Shown here in pieces: positions 49,584 to 57,256 of a stretch of 64,000 nucleotides of DNA. Source of the DNA: Saccharomonospora cyanea NA-134. Lineage in GTDB: Bacteria; Actinomycetota; Actinomycetes; Mycobacteriales; Pseudonocardiaceae. How positions within the stretch are numbered: position 1 is the first letter of the stretch; every line of letters starts with the position of its first letter. The notes under the pieces are model-generated. The model was not told the origin of the DNA. It saw only the letters and a program-made list of their open reading frames with translations, and searched no databases. The stretch covers positions 5,297,340-5,361,339 of the forward strand of contig NZ_CM001440.1 of assembly GCF_000244975.1 (NCBI RefSeq), in the 5' to 3' direction. A program made the position numbers and the translations under genes.

Positions 49584-49985
49584 GTGAGCCGCGCCATGGA
49601 TGGCAGGGAGAAAACCAACCGCCGCATGCTCCGGGCCCGCGACGCCATGGACCGCGACTACGCGAAGCCGCTGGACGTCCCGGCGCTCGCCCGGATCGCG
49701 CACGTGTCCGAAGCGCACTTCACGCGCACCTTCCGGGCCACGTTCGGCGAGACACCGCATCGATACCTGCAACGCCGCCGCGTGGAGCGCGCGATGTTCC
49801 TGCTCAGGGAGACCGACCGCAGTGTCACGGAGATCTGCTTCGAGGTCGGCTTCGGCAGCCTGGGCACCTTCAGCCGGACGTTCCGCGACATCGTCGGCCA
49901 CTCACCCAGGACGTACCGCAGGCAAGCGGCCGCGGCCGTCATCCCGACGTGCTTCATGATGGCGTGGACACGGCCACGCGACTGA
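49584..49985 (+). CDS. AraC-family regulator (HTH domain only)
   Basis: A 133-residue protein that is almost only the double-HTH AraC domain: first HTH LDVPALARIAHVSEAHFTRTF, linker RRRVERAMFLLRETD, second HTH SVTEICFEVGFGSLGTFSRTF (residues about 30-110). It has a short C-terminal tail. The GTG at 49584 lacks an RBS; ATG 49596 is an alternative. It lies 61 bp upstream of a VOC gene, a common pairing in which the AraC protein regulates the VOC gene. Confidence 0.87.
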   Translation: MSRAMDGREKTNRRMLRARDAMDRDYAKPLDVPALARIAHVSEAHFTRTFRATFGETPHRYLQRRRVERAMFLLRETDRSVTEICFEVGFGSLGTFSRTFRDIVGHSPRTYRRQAAAAVIPTCFMMAWTRPRD

Positions 49986-50046
49986 CCGATCCAACAGAGC
50001 AGTTTCGGAGAAGTTCTCCGGTCGGTCCCGCCGTAGCGTGATGGAC

Positions 50047-50460
50047 ATGTTCAACGCCATCACGCAGTCACAGATCTACGTTCTCGACCAGGACGAGGCC
50101 CTGGAGTTCTACGTCGGCAAGCTCGGCCTCGAGATCACCGCAGACATCGACATGGGGTTCATGCGCTGGCTGACCGTCTGCGTCCCGGGCAACCGTGACC
50201 GGCAGATCCTGCTGGAGCAGCCAGGCGCTCCGGCGATGTCCGAGGAGACCGCGCGGCAGGTCCGTGACCTGGTCACCAAGGGAGCGATGGGGGGCTGGCT
50301 CATCCTCAGCACGGACGACTGCCACAAGACCTACGAGACCCTGCGGGAGCGGGGCGTCGAGTTCACCGAGGAACCCACCGAACGCCCGTACGGAACGGAC
50401 TGCGGCCTGCGCGATCCCTTCGGCAACCGCATCCGTTTCACACAGTTCAAGAAGTCCTAA
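50047..50460 (+). CDS. VOC-superfamily (glyoxalase-like) protein
   Basis: A 137-residue VOC protein: two beta-alpha-beta-beta-beta modules, with AITQSQIYVLDQDEALEFYVGKLG at the start and GTDCGLRDPFGNRIRFTQF at the end. Metal ligand positions are not obvious, so it may bind a ligand or antibiotic rather than catalyse. ATG 50047 is favoured over ATG 50041 and GTG 50038 because TAGCGT (50034-50039) leaves a 7-nt leaderless spacing. Its stop overlaps that of the convergent SDR by 3 bp. Confidence 0.85.
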   Translation: MFNAITQSQIYVLDQDEALEFYVGKLGLEITADIDMGFMRWLTVCVPGNRDRQILLEQPGAPAMSEETARQVRDLVTKGAMGGWLILSTDDCHKTYETLRERGVEFTEEPTERPYGTDCGLRDPFGNRIRFTQFKKS

Positions 50461-51149
50461 CGCACCGGCCTCGGCCGGATCGTCAACTCCGTCAGGTGCG
50501 CGTCCGGGCTCGCGGTCACGGCGGCCGCCACGGCCGCGGCGACGGACTCCGGGCGCAGGTACCTCTCCGGGTCGTACTCGCCACCCTCGTGGTTCACCAC
50601 GGCCTGCTGCATCTCGGTGTCGGTACGCCCCGGGTACACGCTCGTCACCCGGACACCGTGGCCTTCCTCCTCGGCCCGCAGCGCGTCGGCGTAGGCGCGG
50701 ACGGCGAACTTGCTCGCCGCGTACGGCCCCCAGCCCGCGCGGGCGGCGAGCCCCTGGCCCGAGTTGACGAAGACGACGTGGCCCTTGGCGGCACGCAAGG
50801 CGGGCAGTGTCAGCCGCGTCAGTTCGGCCACGGCGACGATGTTGACCTCCAGGTTCTCCCGCCACACGGCGGCTTCGGACTCCGCCACCGAGCCGAGTTT
50901 CGCGACACCCGCCGAGTGCACGAGCACATCGAGGGCGTCGATGCGCTCGCAGGCCTCCCGCAGCGCCTCGGCGTCGGTGAGGTCCACAGGCCACGGCTCG
51001 GCCCCGGGGAGCTCCCGCGCTCGCGCCCGCAGCGCCTCGGCATCCCTGCCACCGAGCAGCACCCGGTGGGTGGGGGCGAGGGCGGAGGCCACGGCCGCGC
51101 CGATGCCGCGGGTGGCACCTGTGACAAGAGCAAGGGGTCGGTCAGCCAT
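50457..51149 (-). CDS. Short-chain dehydrogenase/reductase
   Basis: A 230-residue classical SDR. TGATRGIGAA (residues about 10-19), HSAGVAK in place of NNAG, NSGQGL with Ser, and YAASKFAVR (catalytic Tyr/Lys near 148-152). Oxidises or reduces an unknown alcohol/ketone with NAD(P)H. ATG 51149 follows TACCGT by 6 nt (leaderless). The region is also open on the + strand (50496-53381), but that frame is a shadow. Confidence 0.9.
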   Translation of the reverse strand: MADRPLALVTGATRGIGAAVASALAPTHRVLLGGRDAEALRARARELPGAEPWPVDLTDAEALREACERIDALDVLVHSAGVAKLGSVAESEAAVWRENLEVNIVAVAELTRLTLPALRAAKGHVVFVNSGQGLAARAGWGPYAASKFAVRAYADALRAEEEGHGVRVTSVYPGRTDTEMQQAVVNHEGGEYDPERYLRPESVAAAVAAAVTASPDAHLTELTIRPRPVR

Positions 51150-51206
51150 GCGTCCACGGTAGACGCGTGTGCCGACCGACCCCTCACCGCGTGGGTGTCT
51201 CAGGCG

Positions 51207-53309
51207 TCAGAAGCCGATCCGTCCCGAACGTCCCCACCGGCCCTTCTTCCACACCGCGACGATCGACGGCCTCGGCTGGGCGGAGCCGCCGTCCGGCCAG
51301 TGCGACTCCGGGTTCTCCGGGGTGCCGCCCTCGCCGGGATGCTGCACGGCGACCAGCACGACGTCGTAGGTGACCACCGGGCCACACGCCTCCGCGCCGA
51401 TCGGGACGGTCAGGAACTGCTTGACCTGACCCCTCCTCGGGCCGTCGACCGGCACCGAGAACAGCCCGTCGTTCGAGCCGAGCGCGTTGCCGTCCGTGGA
51501 GATCCACAGGTTGCCGTACCTGTCGAACGCCACGTTGTCGGGGCAGGAGATCGGGCTCACCTGGCTCTTGTCGAACCCGCCGAAGTAGGTGTCGGCGGCA
51601 GCGGGGTCACCGCACACCAGCAACAGCCGCCACGAGAACGTCGTCGACGCCGCGTCGCCGCGGTCCTCATCCCACTCCAGCACGTGGCCGTTGCGGTTGC
51701 CGTTGCGCGGGTTGGCCTCGTCGGCGGCTCCCTTGCCCGCGGCACCGCGGTCGCTGTTGTTGGTCAGTGCCGCGTAGACGCGCCCGTTGACGGGGTTCGG
51801 TTCGATGTCCTCGGGGCGGTCCATCTTGGTGGCACCCACCTTGTCGGCCGCCAGTCGCGTGAAGACGTACACCTCCTCGGCGGTCATACCCGGTACGTGC
51901 GAGACGTTGCCGCTGGCGAGCGGAATCCACGTTCCCCTGCCGTCGAACTCCCCGTCGGACGGCAGGGCGCCGCTGCCGTCGATCTCGCTGCTCGGGCTGT
52001 CGCCGGTGAACTTCGCGACGTACAGCGTGCCGTCGTCGAGCAGGCGGGAGTTGTGCCTGCGGGCGTGTGCGCTGCGGCCCGGCTTGTACCTGCCGTTGGA
52101 GACGAACTTGTAGATGTAGTCGAAGCGCTCGTCGTCACCGGAGTACACGGCCACCCGGCCGTCCTTCGTGATCTTGACGTTGGCACCCTCGTGCTTGAAC
52201 CGCCCCAGCGCGGTGTGCTTGATCGGCTTCGAGTTGGGGTCGTGCGGGTCGATCTCCACGACCCAGCCGAACCGGTTGGGCTCGTTGGGTTCCTGCGCGA
52301 TGTCCCATCGCTTGTCGAACCGCTCCCACTTGCGGTTGGTCGCGGCGCCGCCCATCCCGTAACGGCGGAGCCGCTCGGCCTCGACCGGGTCGGTCACCGA
52401 GTTCGCGTTGGCGAAGTACTGGTTGAAGTTCTCCTCACCCGACAGCACGGTGCCCCACGGGGTGACCCCGCCCGCACAGTTGTTCATCGTGCCCCGCACG
52501 ACGCGCCCCGTCGGGTCGGCCGACGTCTTCAGGTGGTCCGAACCCGCGGCCGGACCACGTACCTCGAACTCGGTGTCGAGAGTGATCCGCCGGTTGTACC
52601 GGCTCGGCACCACACGCAGGCCGCCTCGCGGATCGCGGACGGTCTGCACCACCGAAAGGCCGTGCGCCGCCCACGCGATGCGCGCCTGTTCCTCGGTCGG
52701 GTTGTCGGGGTCGTAGGTGCCCGCGGGGAACATGTGCGTCTCGGTGGTGTACTCGTGGTTCACCACCATGAGGTGACGCCACCCCGAGGAGTCCTGCGGG
52801 ATGAGGCCGACGAAGTCGTTGTTGTACCCGAACTGCCTGGCCTGCGCCTCGGCGGTCTGGTTGTGGAAGTCGAACCGGGGAGCACCCGGCAGCACCGGAT
52901 CGCCCCACCGGATCACGACCTCCTGGTCGTAGCCGTCCGGGATCGTCACCGCGTCGGCGGTGTTGGGAGCGACCGGGGTGAAGTCGGTACCCGGCACGGG
53001 GCGCGACGGCCTGCCGTGGCCGTTCTCCTTGCCACGCCCGGCGAGCGCGGCGGGAACGCCTGCCTCGGCGGCGGCCGTGCCCGACAACGCCGCGAACCCG
53101 GCCGCGGTCGCCGACATCACCGCCGTCGCCTTCAACGCCCCGCGCCGAGACACCACGTTCTTGGCGATGTCACCGAAGTAGCTGTTGTCGGAGGTGTTGG
53201 GCGCGGGGTGCGCGCAGGCGTTGCCACAGCGGTACTCGCACGTGACGGCCGAACGGCCAGGACGGTGAGAGCTCAGCAGGGGCAGCAGTCGTCTCGGCTC
53301 AGTGGACAC
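51207..53309 (-). CDS. phoX: PhoX-family alkaline phosphatase, Tat-exported
   Basis: A 700-residue PhoX phosphatase (DUF839). The twin-arginine signal is internal: SRRGALKATAVMSATAAGF (residues about 54-72), after a conserved N-terminal CEYRCGNACAHPAPN segment typical of actinobacterial PhoX. The catalytic part has VVNHEYTTE, NNCAGGVTPWGTVLSGEE, EGANVK and CPDNVAFDRYGNLWISTDG. PhoX enzymes need Fe3+ and Ca2+ and release phosphate outside the cell. RBS GGAGG precedes GTG 53309. Upstream there is a candidate PHO box, consistent with phosphate-starvation control. Confidence 0.92.
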   Translation of the reverse strand: MSTEPRRLLPLLSSHRPGRSAVTCEYRCGNACAHPAPNTSDNSYFGDIAKNVVSRRGALKATAVMSATAAGFAALSGTAAAEAGVPAALAGRGKENGHGRPSRPVPGTDFTPVAPNTADAVTIPDGYDQEVVIRWGDPVLPGAPRFDFHNQTAEAQARQFGYNNDFVGLIPQDSSGWRHLMVVNHEYTTETHMFPAGTYDPDNPTEEQARIAWAAHGLSVVQTVRDPRGGLRVVPSRYNRRITLDTEFEVRGPAAGSDHLKTSADPTGRVVRGTMNNCAGGVTPWGTVLSGEENFNQYFANANSVTDPVEAERLRRYGMGGAATNRKWERFDKRWDIAQEPNEPNRFGWVVEIDPHDPNSKPIKHTALGRFKHEGANVKITKDGRVAVYSGDDERFDYIYKFVSNGRYKPGRSAHARRHNSRLLDDGTLYVAKFTGDSPSSEIDGSGALPSDGEFDGRGTWIPLASGNVSHVPGMTAEEVYVFTRLAADKVGATKMDRPEDIEPNPVNGRVYAALTNNSDRGAAGKGAADEANPRNGNRNGHVLEWDEDRGDAASTTFSWRLLLVCGDPAAADTYFGGFDKSQVSPISCPDNVAFDRYGNLWISTDGNALGSNDGLFSVPVDGPRRGQVKQFLTVPIGAEACGPVVTYDVVLVAVQHPGEGGTPENPESHWPDGGSAQPRPSIVAVWKKGRWGRSGRIGF

Positions 53310-53367
53310 ACGGCCTCCATCACTCGATCAGGGCAAGCTCCGGTGACGTTAGGTGTGCAAAGCAAGC

Positions 53368-53400
53368 CACGGTATGCCTGACGGTGAACATCAAACAAAC
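53368..53400 (-). promoter_or_regulatory. Candidate PHO box of three 11-bp direct repeats
   Basis: Read on the minus strand: GTTTGTTTGAT (53400-53390), GTTCACCGTCA (53389-53379), GGCATACCGTG (53378-53368). The middle unit fits the known Streptomyces PhoP repeat GTTCACC well; the others are weaker. A TAACGT -10 box follows at 53350-53345, 17 bp after the end of the TACCGT-like -35, so PhoP would contact the -35 area as at known PHO promoters. Confidence 0.5.
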
Positions 53401-53430
53401 GGCCTAAACCTGTTGGTCCACGATCGTGGG

Positions 53431-54627
53431 TCACACGTGCTCGGCGGCCACGGTGGGTTCCGGCGCGCTCCGTCGGGCCGCGAGCACCCCGCCCGCCAGC
53501 ACGCACAACACCGCGGCGACGAGGAACGGCGCGTGGTCGTAGGCGAACCACTCCGCGATGTGCCCGACCAGCGTCGCGGCGGCGGCGCCACCGAGCCAGC
53601 GGCAGAAGTTGTAGCCGGCACTGGCCACCGGCCGTGGTGCGTCACTGATCGACATCGCCGTCCCGGTGAACAGCGTGTTGAGCAGTCCGGACACCAGTCC
53701 GCTCGCCACGATCGCGACCACGAGCAACGGCTTGGCGGGAACGAGCATCACCAGCATCAGCACCCCGTAGGCGAGCACCGACACCACAGTGGCGTTCGCC
53801 TCACCGAACCGCGCGGCCAGCCGAGGAGCCAGCACGACACCGGCCACCGCGACACACACGCCCCAGCCGAAGAATACGAGCCCGATCGCGACCGCGCCCC
53901 ATTCGAGAACGAACGGTGACCACGCGAGCACGGTGAAGAACGCCGCCGTGTAGCAGGCCGAGCCGATCGACACGCGCAGCAGCCCACGGTGGCGCAGGGC
54001 TCGCAACGGATCGCTGATTCGGACACGGGGACGCCGCTCGTGCGCGTCCCGCCTCAGGAACACCGCGCACAACATCAGGGCGATCGCCATGAGAGCGGCC
54101 GTGCCGAAGAACGGGCCGCGCCAGGAGATGTCGCCGAGCACCGCGCCGAGCAGCGGGCCGACGGCGAGCCCGAGCCCAAGCGCCGCCTCGTACAACAGGA
54201 CGGCGCCGGCCTGGCCGCCGGTGGCCGCACCGACGATCACCGAAAGCGCGGTGGCGATGAAGAACGCGTTGCCGAGTCCCCACACGGCTCGCAGGCCGAT
54301 GAGTTGTTCGATGTCGCCCGCGAGGCCGCAGGCGAGCGTGGCGAGCACGATCAGGGTGAGGCCGACGAGCACCGTCCGTTTCGCCCCGAACCGTGCGCTC
54401 GACGCGCTGGTGACCAGCATCGCGAGCACCTGGATACCGAGATACGACGAGAACAGCAGGGTGACCTGCGAGGGCGTGGCGTTCAGCCCCTCGGCGATCG
54501 ACAGCAGGATCGGGTCGACGAGGCCGATGCCCATGAACGCGATGACAGCCGCGAACGCGGTGATCCACACCTGTTTGGGCTGTCCCTTGACCGCGGATAA
54601 CACGCTGGGGTGGTGACCTGTACTCAC
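53431..54627 (-). CDS. MFS drug/metabolite exporter
   Basis: A 398-residue major facilitator with 12 predicted TMs, DHA1-like. Motif A is FGAKRTVLVG (loop 2-3). TM5 contains GLGLAVGPLLGAVLGDISWR, the antiporter motif C (gxxxGPxxG). The central loop is basic (RRDAHERRPRVR). GTG 54627 follows TAGCCT by 7 nt (leaderless). Upstream at 54635-54666 the hexamer GCTAAC occurs twice and GCTTAG once, possibly a MarR-like operator; no regulator gene is adjacent. Confidence 0.88.
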   Translation of the reverse strand: MSTGHHPSVLSAVKGQPKQVWITAFAAVIAFMGIGLVDPILLSIAEGLNATPSQVTLLFSSYLGIQVLAMLVTSASSARFGAKRTVLVGLTLIVLATLACGLAGDIEQLIGLRAVWGLGNAFFIATALSVIVGAATGGQAGAVLLYEAALGLGLAVGPLLGAVLGDISWRGPFFGTAALMAIALMLCAVFLRRDAHERRPRVRISDPLRALRHRGLLRVSIGSACYTAAFFTVLAWSPFVLEWGAVAIGLVFFGWGVCVAVAGVVLAPRLAARFGEANATVVSVLAYGVLMLVMLVPAKPLLVVAIVASGLVSGLLNTLFTGTAMSISDAPRPVASAGYNFCRWLGGAAAATLVGHIAEWFAYDHAPFLVAAVLCVLAGGVLAARRSAPEPTVAAEHV

Positions 54628-54723
54628 TCGCCCCAGGCTAACAAAGTTGCTTAGTGATGCTAACTAAAACCGACCGTAGGCTCCCTCACACGACAACCAC
54701 GGGGACGCCCAGCCTCGAAAAGC

Positions 54724-54761
54724 CGAAGGCCGCCACCGCCTTCCGGCGGCAGCGGCCTTCT
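54724..54761 (-). terminator. Compound stem-loop after ino1 (AAGGCC palindrome family)
   Basis: CGAAGGCCGC (54724-54733) pairs with GCGGCCTTC (54752-54760), and CCGCC/GGCGG (54736-54740, 54745-54749) extends the stem. On the minus strand it is followed by GGCTTTTCG. A second GGCCTT-rich segment lies at 54763-54786. It ends the padR-ino1 transcript. Confidence 0.75.
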
Positions 54762-54804
54762 TTCGGCCTTCCTTCGGCCTTTTCGGTCCCGGCGCGGGCG
54801 CCGC

Positions 54805-55893
54805 TCAGCGCTCCACGTCACCCCGGATGAAGCTCTCCACGGCGTCGCGGGCGGTCGAGTCGTCGTACTGCTTCGGCGGCGACTTCATGAAGTAGGACGA
54901 CGCCGACAGCAGCGGGCCGCCGATACCGCGGTCCTTCGCGATCTTGGCCGCGCGCACCGCGTCGATGATGATGCCCGCCGAGTTCGGCGAGTCCCAGACC
55001 TCCAGCTTGTACTCGAGGTTCAGCGGCACGTCACCGAACGCGCGCCCCTCCAGCCGCACGTAGGCCCACTTGCGGTCGTCGAGCCACTGCACGTAGTCGG
55101 ACGGACCCACGTGCACGTTCGCCTTGCCGAGGTCCCGCTCGATCTGCGAGGTGACGGCCTGCGTCTTGGAGATCTTCTTGGACTCCAGCCGCTCCAGCTC
55201 CTTCATGTTCTTGAAGTCCATGTTGCCGCCCACGTTGAGCTGCATGGTGCGGTCGAGCTGGACACCGCGGTCCTCGAAGAGCTTCGCCAGCACGCGGTGG
55301 GTGATGGTGGCGCCGACCTGCGACTTGATGTCGTCACCGACGATCGGCACGCCCGCCTCCTCGAACTTGGCGGCCCACTCGGGGTCGGACGCGATGAACA
55401 CCGGGATGGCGTTGACGAACGCCACTCCCGCGTCGAGCGCGGCCTGCGCGTAGAACTTCGACGCCTCCGAGGAACCCACGGGCAGGTACGACACCAGGAC
55501 GTCCACCTCCGCGGCGCGCAGCGCCTCCACGACGTCGACCGGCTGCTCGTCCGACTCCTGGATAGTCTCCTGGTAGAACCGACCGAGCCCGTCGAGCGTG
55601 TGCCCGCGCTGCACCGTCACGCCGAGCGGCGGGACGTCGCAGATCTTGATGGTGTTGTTCTCGCTGGCGAGGATCGCCTCGGAGAGGTCCTGTCCCACCT
55701 TCTTCGCGTCGACGTCGAAGGCCGCGACGAACTCCACGTCCCCTACGTGGTACTCGCCGAACTGCACGTGCATCAGCCCGGGCACGCGCGAGCTCGGGTC
55801 GGTGTCCCGGTAGTAGTGGACCCCCTGAACAAGCGACGCCGCGCAGTTGCCGACGCCAACGATGGCCACCCTTACGCGGCGGTTCTCGCCCAT
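54805..55893 (-). CDS. ino1: Myo-inositol-1-phosphate synthase
   Basis: A 362-residue NAD-dependent enzyme that isomerises glucose-6-phosphate to inositol-3-phosphate, the first step to phosphatidylinositol, PIMs and mycothiol. The NAD motif is [19 protein letters not shown] (residues about 12-30). Core motifs [15 protein letters not shown] and [11 protein letters not shown] are intact, as is the C-terminal [13 protein letters not shown]. Full bacterial length. RBS AAGGAGATA precedes ATG 55893. It is 58 bp downstream of the padR gene and co-transcribed, as in M. tuberculosis (Rv0046c-Rv0047c). Confidence 0.96.
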   Translation of the reverse strand: MGENRRVRVAIVGVGNCAASLVQGVHYYRDTDPSSRVPGLMHVQFGEYHVGDVEFVAAFDVDAKKVGQDLSEAILASENNTIKICDVPPLGVTVQRGHTLDGLGRFYQETIQESDEQPVDVVEALRAAEVDVLVSYLPVGSSEASKFYAQAALDAGVAFVNAIPVFIASDPEWAAKFEEAGVPIVGDDIKSQVGATITHRVLAKLFEDRGVQLDRTMQLNVGGNMDFKNMKELERLESKKISKTQAVTSQIERDLGKANVHVGPSDYVQWLDDRKWAYVRLEGRAFGDVPLNLEYKLEVWDSPNSAGIIIDAVRAAKIAKDRGIGGPLLSASSYFMKSPPKQYDDSTARDAVESFIRGDVER

Positions 55894-55951
55894 GCCGGTA
55901 TCTCCTTACTAGTCATTGCTGGGTACTGATGCCGAGCGGCGGCGATCCGGT

Positions 55952-56494
55952 TCAGCCCTGCTGTCCCCGCTGCTCGGCCTGTTCGTGCGCGATGAGCTCA
56001 TTGAGCCAGCGCACCTCCCGCTCACTGGCCTCCAGCCCGAGCTGGTGCAGTTCACGGGTGTAGCGGTCGATCTTCTCCTCGGCCCTGGCCAACGCTGCCC
56101 GAAGGCCTTCGCGACGCTCCTCGACGCGGCGGCGCCTGCCCTCGAGAATTCGCATCCGCACGTCGGCCGGAGTCCGGGAGAAGAAGGTCAGGTGGACCCC
56201 GAAGCCCTCGTCGTCCCAGGTCTGCGGACCGGCGTCGGCGAGCAGTTCGGAGAACCGCTCCTTGCCTTCGGCGGTCAGCTTGTAGACGCGCTTGGCGCGC
56301 CGGTTCCAGCCGGTGGTCACCTCAGCGGACTCCTCCACGATCAGCCCTGCGCGAAGCAGCCTCCGCAGGGTCGGGTAGAGCGAGCCGTAGGAGAACGTGC
56401 GGAACATGCCGAGCGTCTCGTGCAAACGCTTGCGCAGCACGTATCCGTGCATCGGCGCCTCGTGCAGCAGCCCGAGGATCGCGAGCTCCAGCAC
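55952..56494 (-). CDS. PadR-family transcriptional regulator
   Basis: A 180-residue PadR protein: MLELAILGLLHEAPMHGYVL (winged HTH start), FSYGSLYPTLRRLLRAGLI (recognition helix region), then YKLTAEGKERF, and a long C-terminal helical domain (about 100-175) for dimerisation. GTG 56494 is chosen because AGGAGG lies 6 bases upstream and PadR proteins normally begin MLELAILGLL; the longer frame starts before the RBS. It probably represses padR-ino1 and perhaps the divergent DUF5318 gene. Confidence 0.92.
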   Translation of the reverse strand: MLELAILGLLHEAPMHGYVLRKRLHETLGMFRTFSYGSLYPTLRRLLRAGLIVEESAEVTTGWNRRAKRVYKLTAEGKERFSELLADAGPQTWDDEGFGVHLTFFSRTPADVRMRILEGRRRRVEERREGLRAALARAEEKIDRYTRELHQLGLEASEREVRWLNELIAHEQAEQRGQQG

Positions 56495-56585
56495 AGTGCA
56501 CCTCCTCACGGAACGTTCCGAGCGACCCCCGGCGTTGGTGTCATGGGGCCGCCACGTACCGAGTACCCAACCTAGCGCGCATTTA

Positions 56586-56598
56586 TATCGCGCCGATA
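56586..56598. promoter_or_regulatory. PadR-like dyad TATCG-N3-CGATA
   Basis: TATCG (56586-56590) and CGATA (56594-56598) form a small dyad in the AT-rich part of the padR promoter. PadR sites typically contain TATC/GATA-like arms around a short centre, so this is a fitting autoregulatory site, about 90 bp from the padR start and 150 bp from the divergent gene. A TAGGTT -10 box for padR lies at 56576-56571. Confidence 0.45.
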
Positions 56599-56750
56599 CA
56601 TCGAAGTGGTGCAGCTAACCTCCACCCCACCTACATCAGGCGCACTGTTCATCGAATCGTTATCGAAACATCGGCGTGTCCGGGCCGTTACCCAGCGTCG
56701 GGCCGCCCGTCCCGCGCCCTCGTGTCGGCAAGAAGCCGTACGCTGTCAGG

Positions 56751-57149
56751 GTGCGAAACCAGCGGCAGGTCGTCGACTACGCGCTCCAGCGCCGTGCGGT
56801 GCTGGCCGAGTACTACTCGGGCCGGGTCAGCACCCTTGACGTCTGCGATGCCACTCCGTACCTGCTTCGGGCGGCTCGGTTCCACGGAACCCCCAGCCCG
56901 ACGGCGTGCCCGGTGTGCAGGGAAACCGCGCTGACGAACGTCGCCTGGGTCTACGGCGACGAGCTCCGGCACGCGGCGGGGTCGGCCAGGGCGCCGGAGG
57001 AACTCGACCGGATGGCGAACCGTTTCAGCGAGTTCACCGTCTATGTGGTCGAGGTGTGCCGGTCGTGCGGCTGGAACCATCTCGTGAAGTCATACGTCCT
57101 CGGAACCGGAGCCCCGAATCCGCCGTCCCGGAGGACCGCAGGTCAGTGA
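56751..57149 (+). CDS. DUF5318 zinc-ribbon-like protein (Rv0049 type)
   Basis: A 132-residue protein with two CxxC pairs: ACPVCRE (residues about 56-62) and VCRSCGWNH (about 104-112), likely a zinc site, and a C-terminal basic tail. The family (DUF5318) is present between padR-ino1 and ponA1 in mycobacteria, the same position as here. GTG 56751 follows TACGCT (56739-56744) by 6 nt, a leaderless start; a longer open frame upstream reads as non-coding. Function unknown. Confidence 0.88.
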   Translation: MRNQRQVVDYALQRRAVLAEYYSGRVSTLDVCDATPYLLRAARFHGTPSPTACPVCRETALTNVAWVYGDELRHAAGSARAPEELDRMANRFSEFTVYVVEVCRSCGWNHLVKSYVLGTGAPNPPSRRTAGQ

Positions 57150-57256
57150 CACACGACACCGGCTGCACACTTGTTGCCACACTCGTTGCCGCAGGCGCAC
57201 GTAGGTTCGGTTCGCAGAACGGCGTGTCAGCAGGCGCCGATCTGGGAGGGTCTTGA

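Noticed and set aside
50496-53381. 961-codon + strand frame opposite the SDR and phoX
   Set aside because: It is antisense to two genes with intact motifs and crosses their intergenic region; no motifs of its own.
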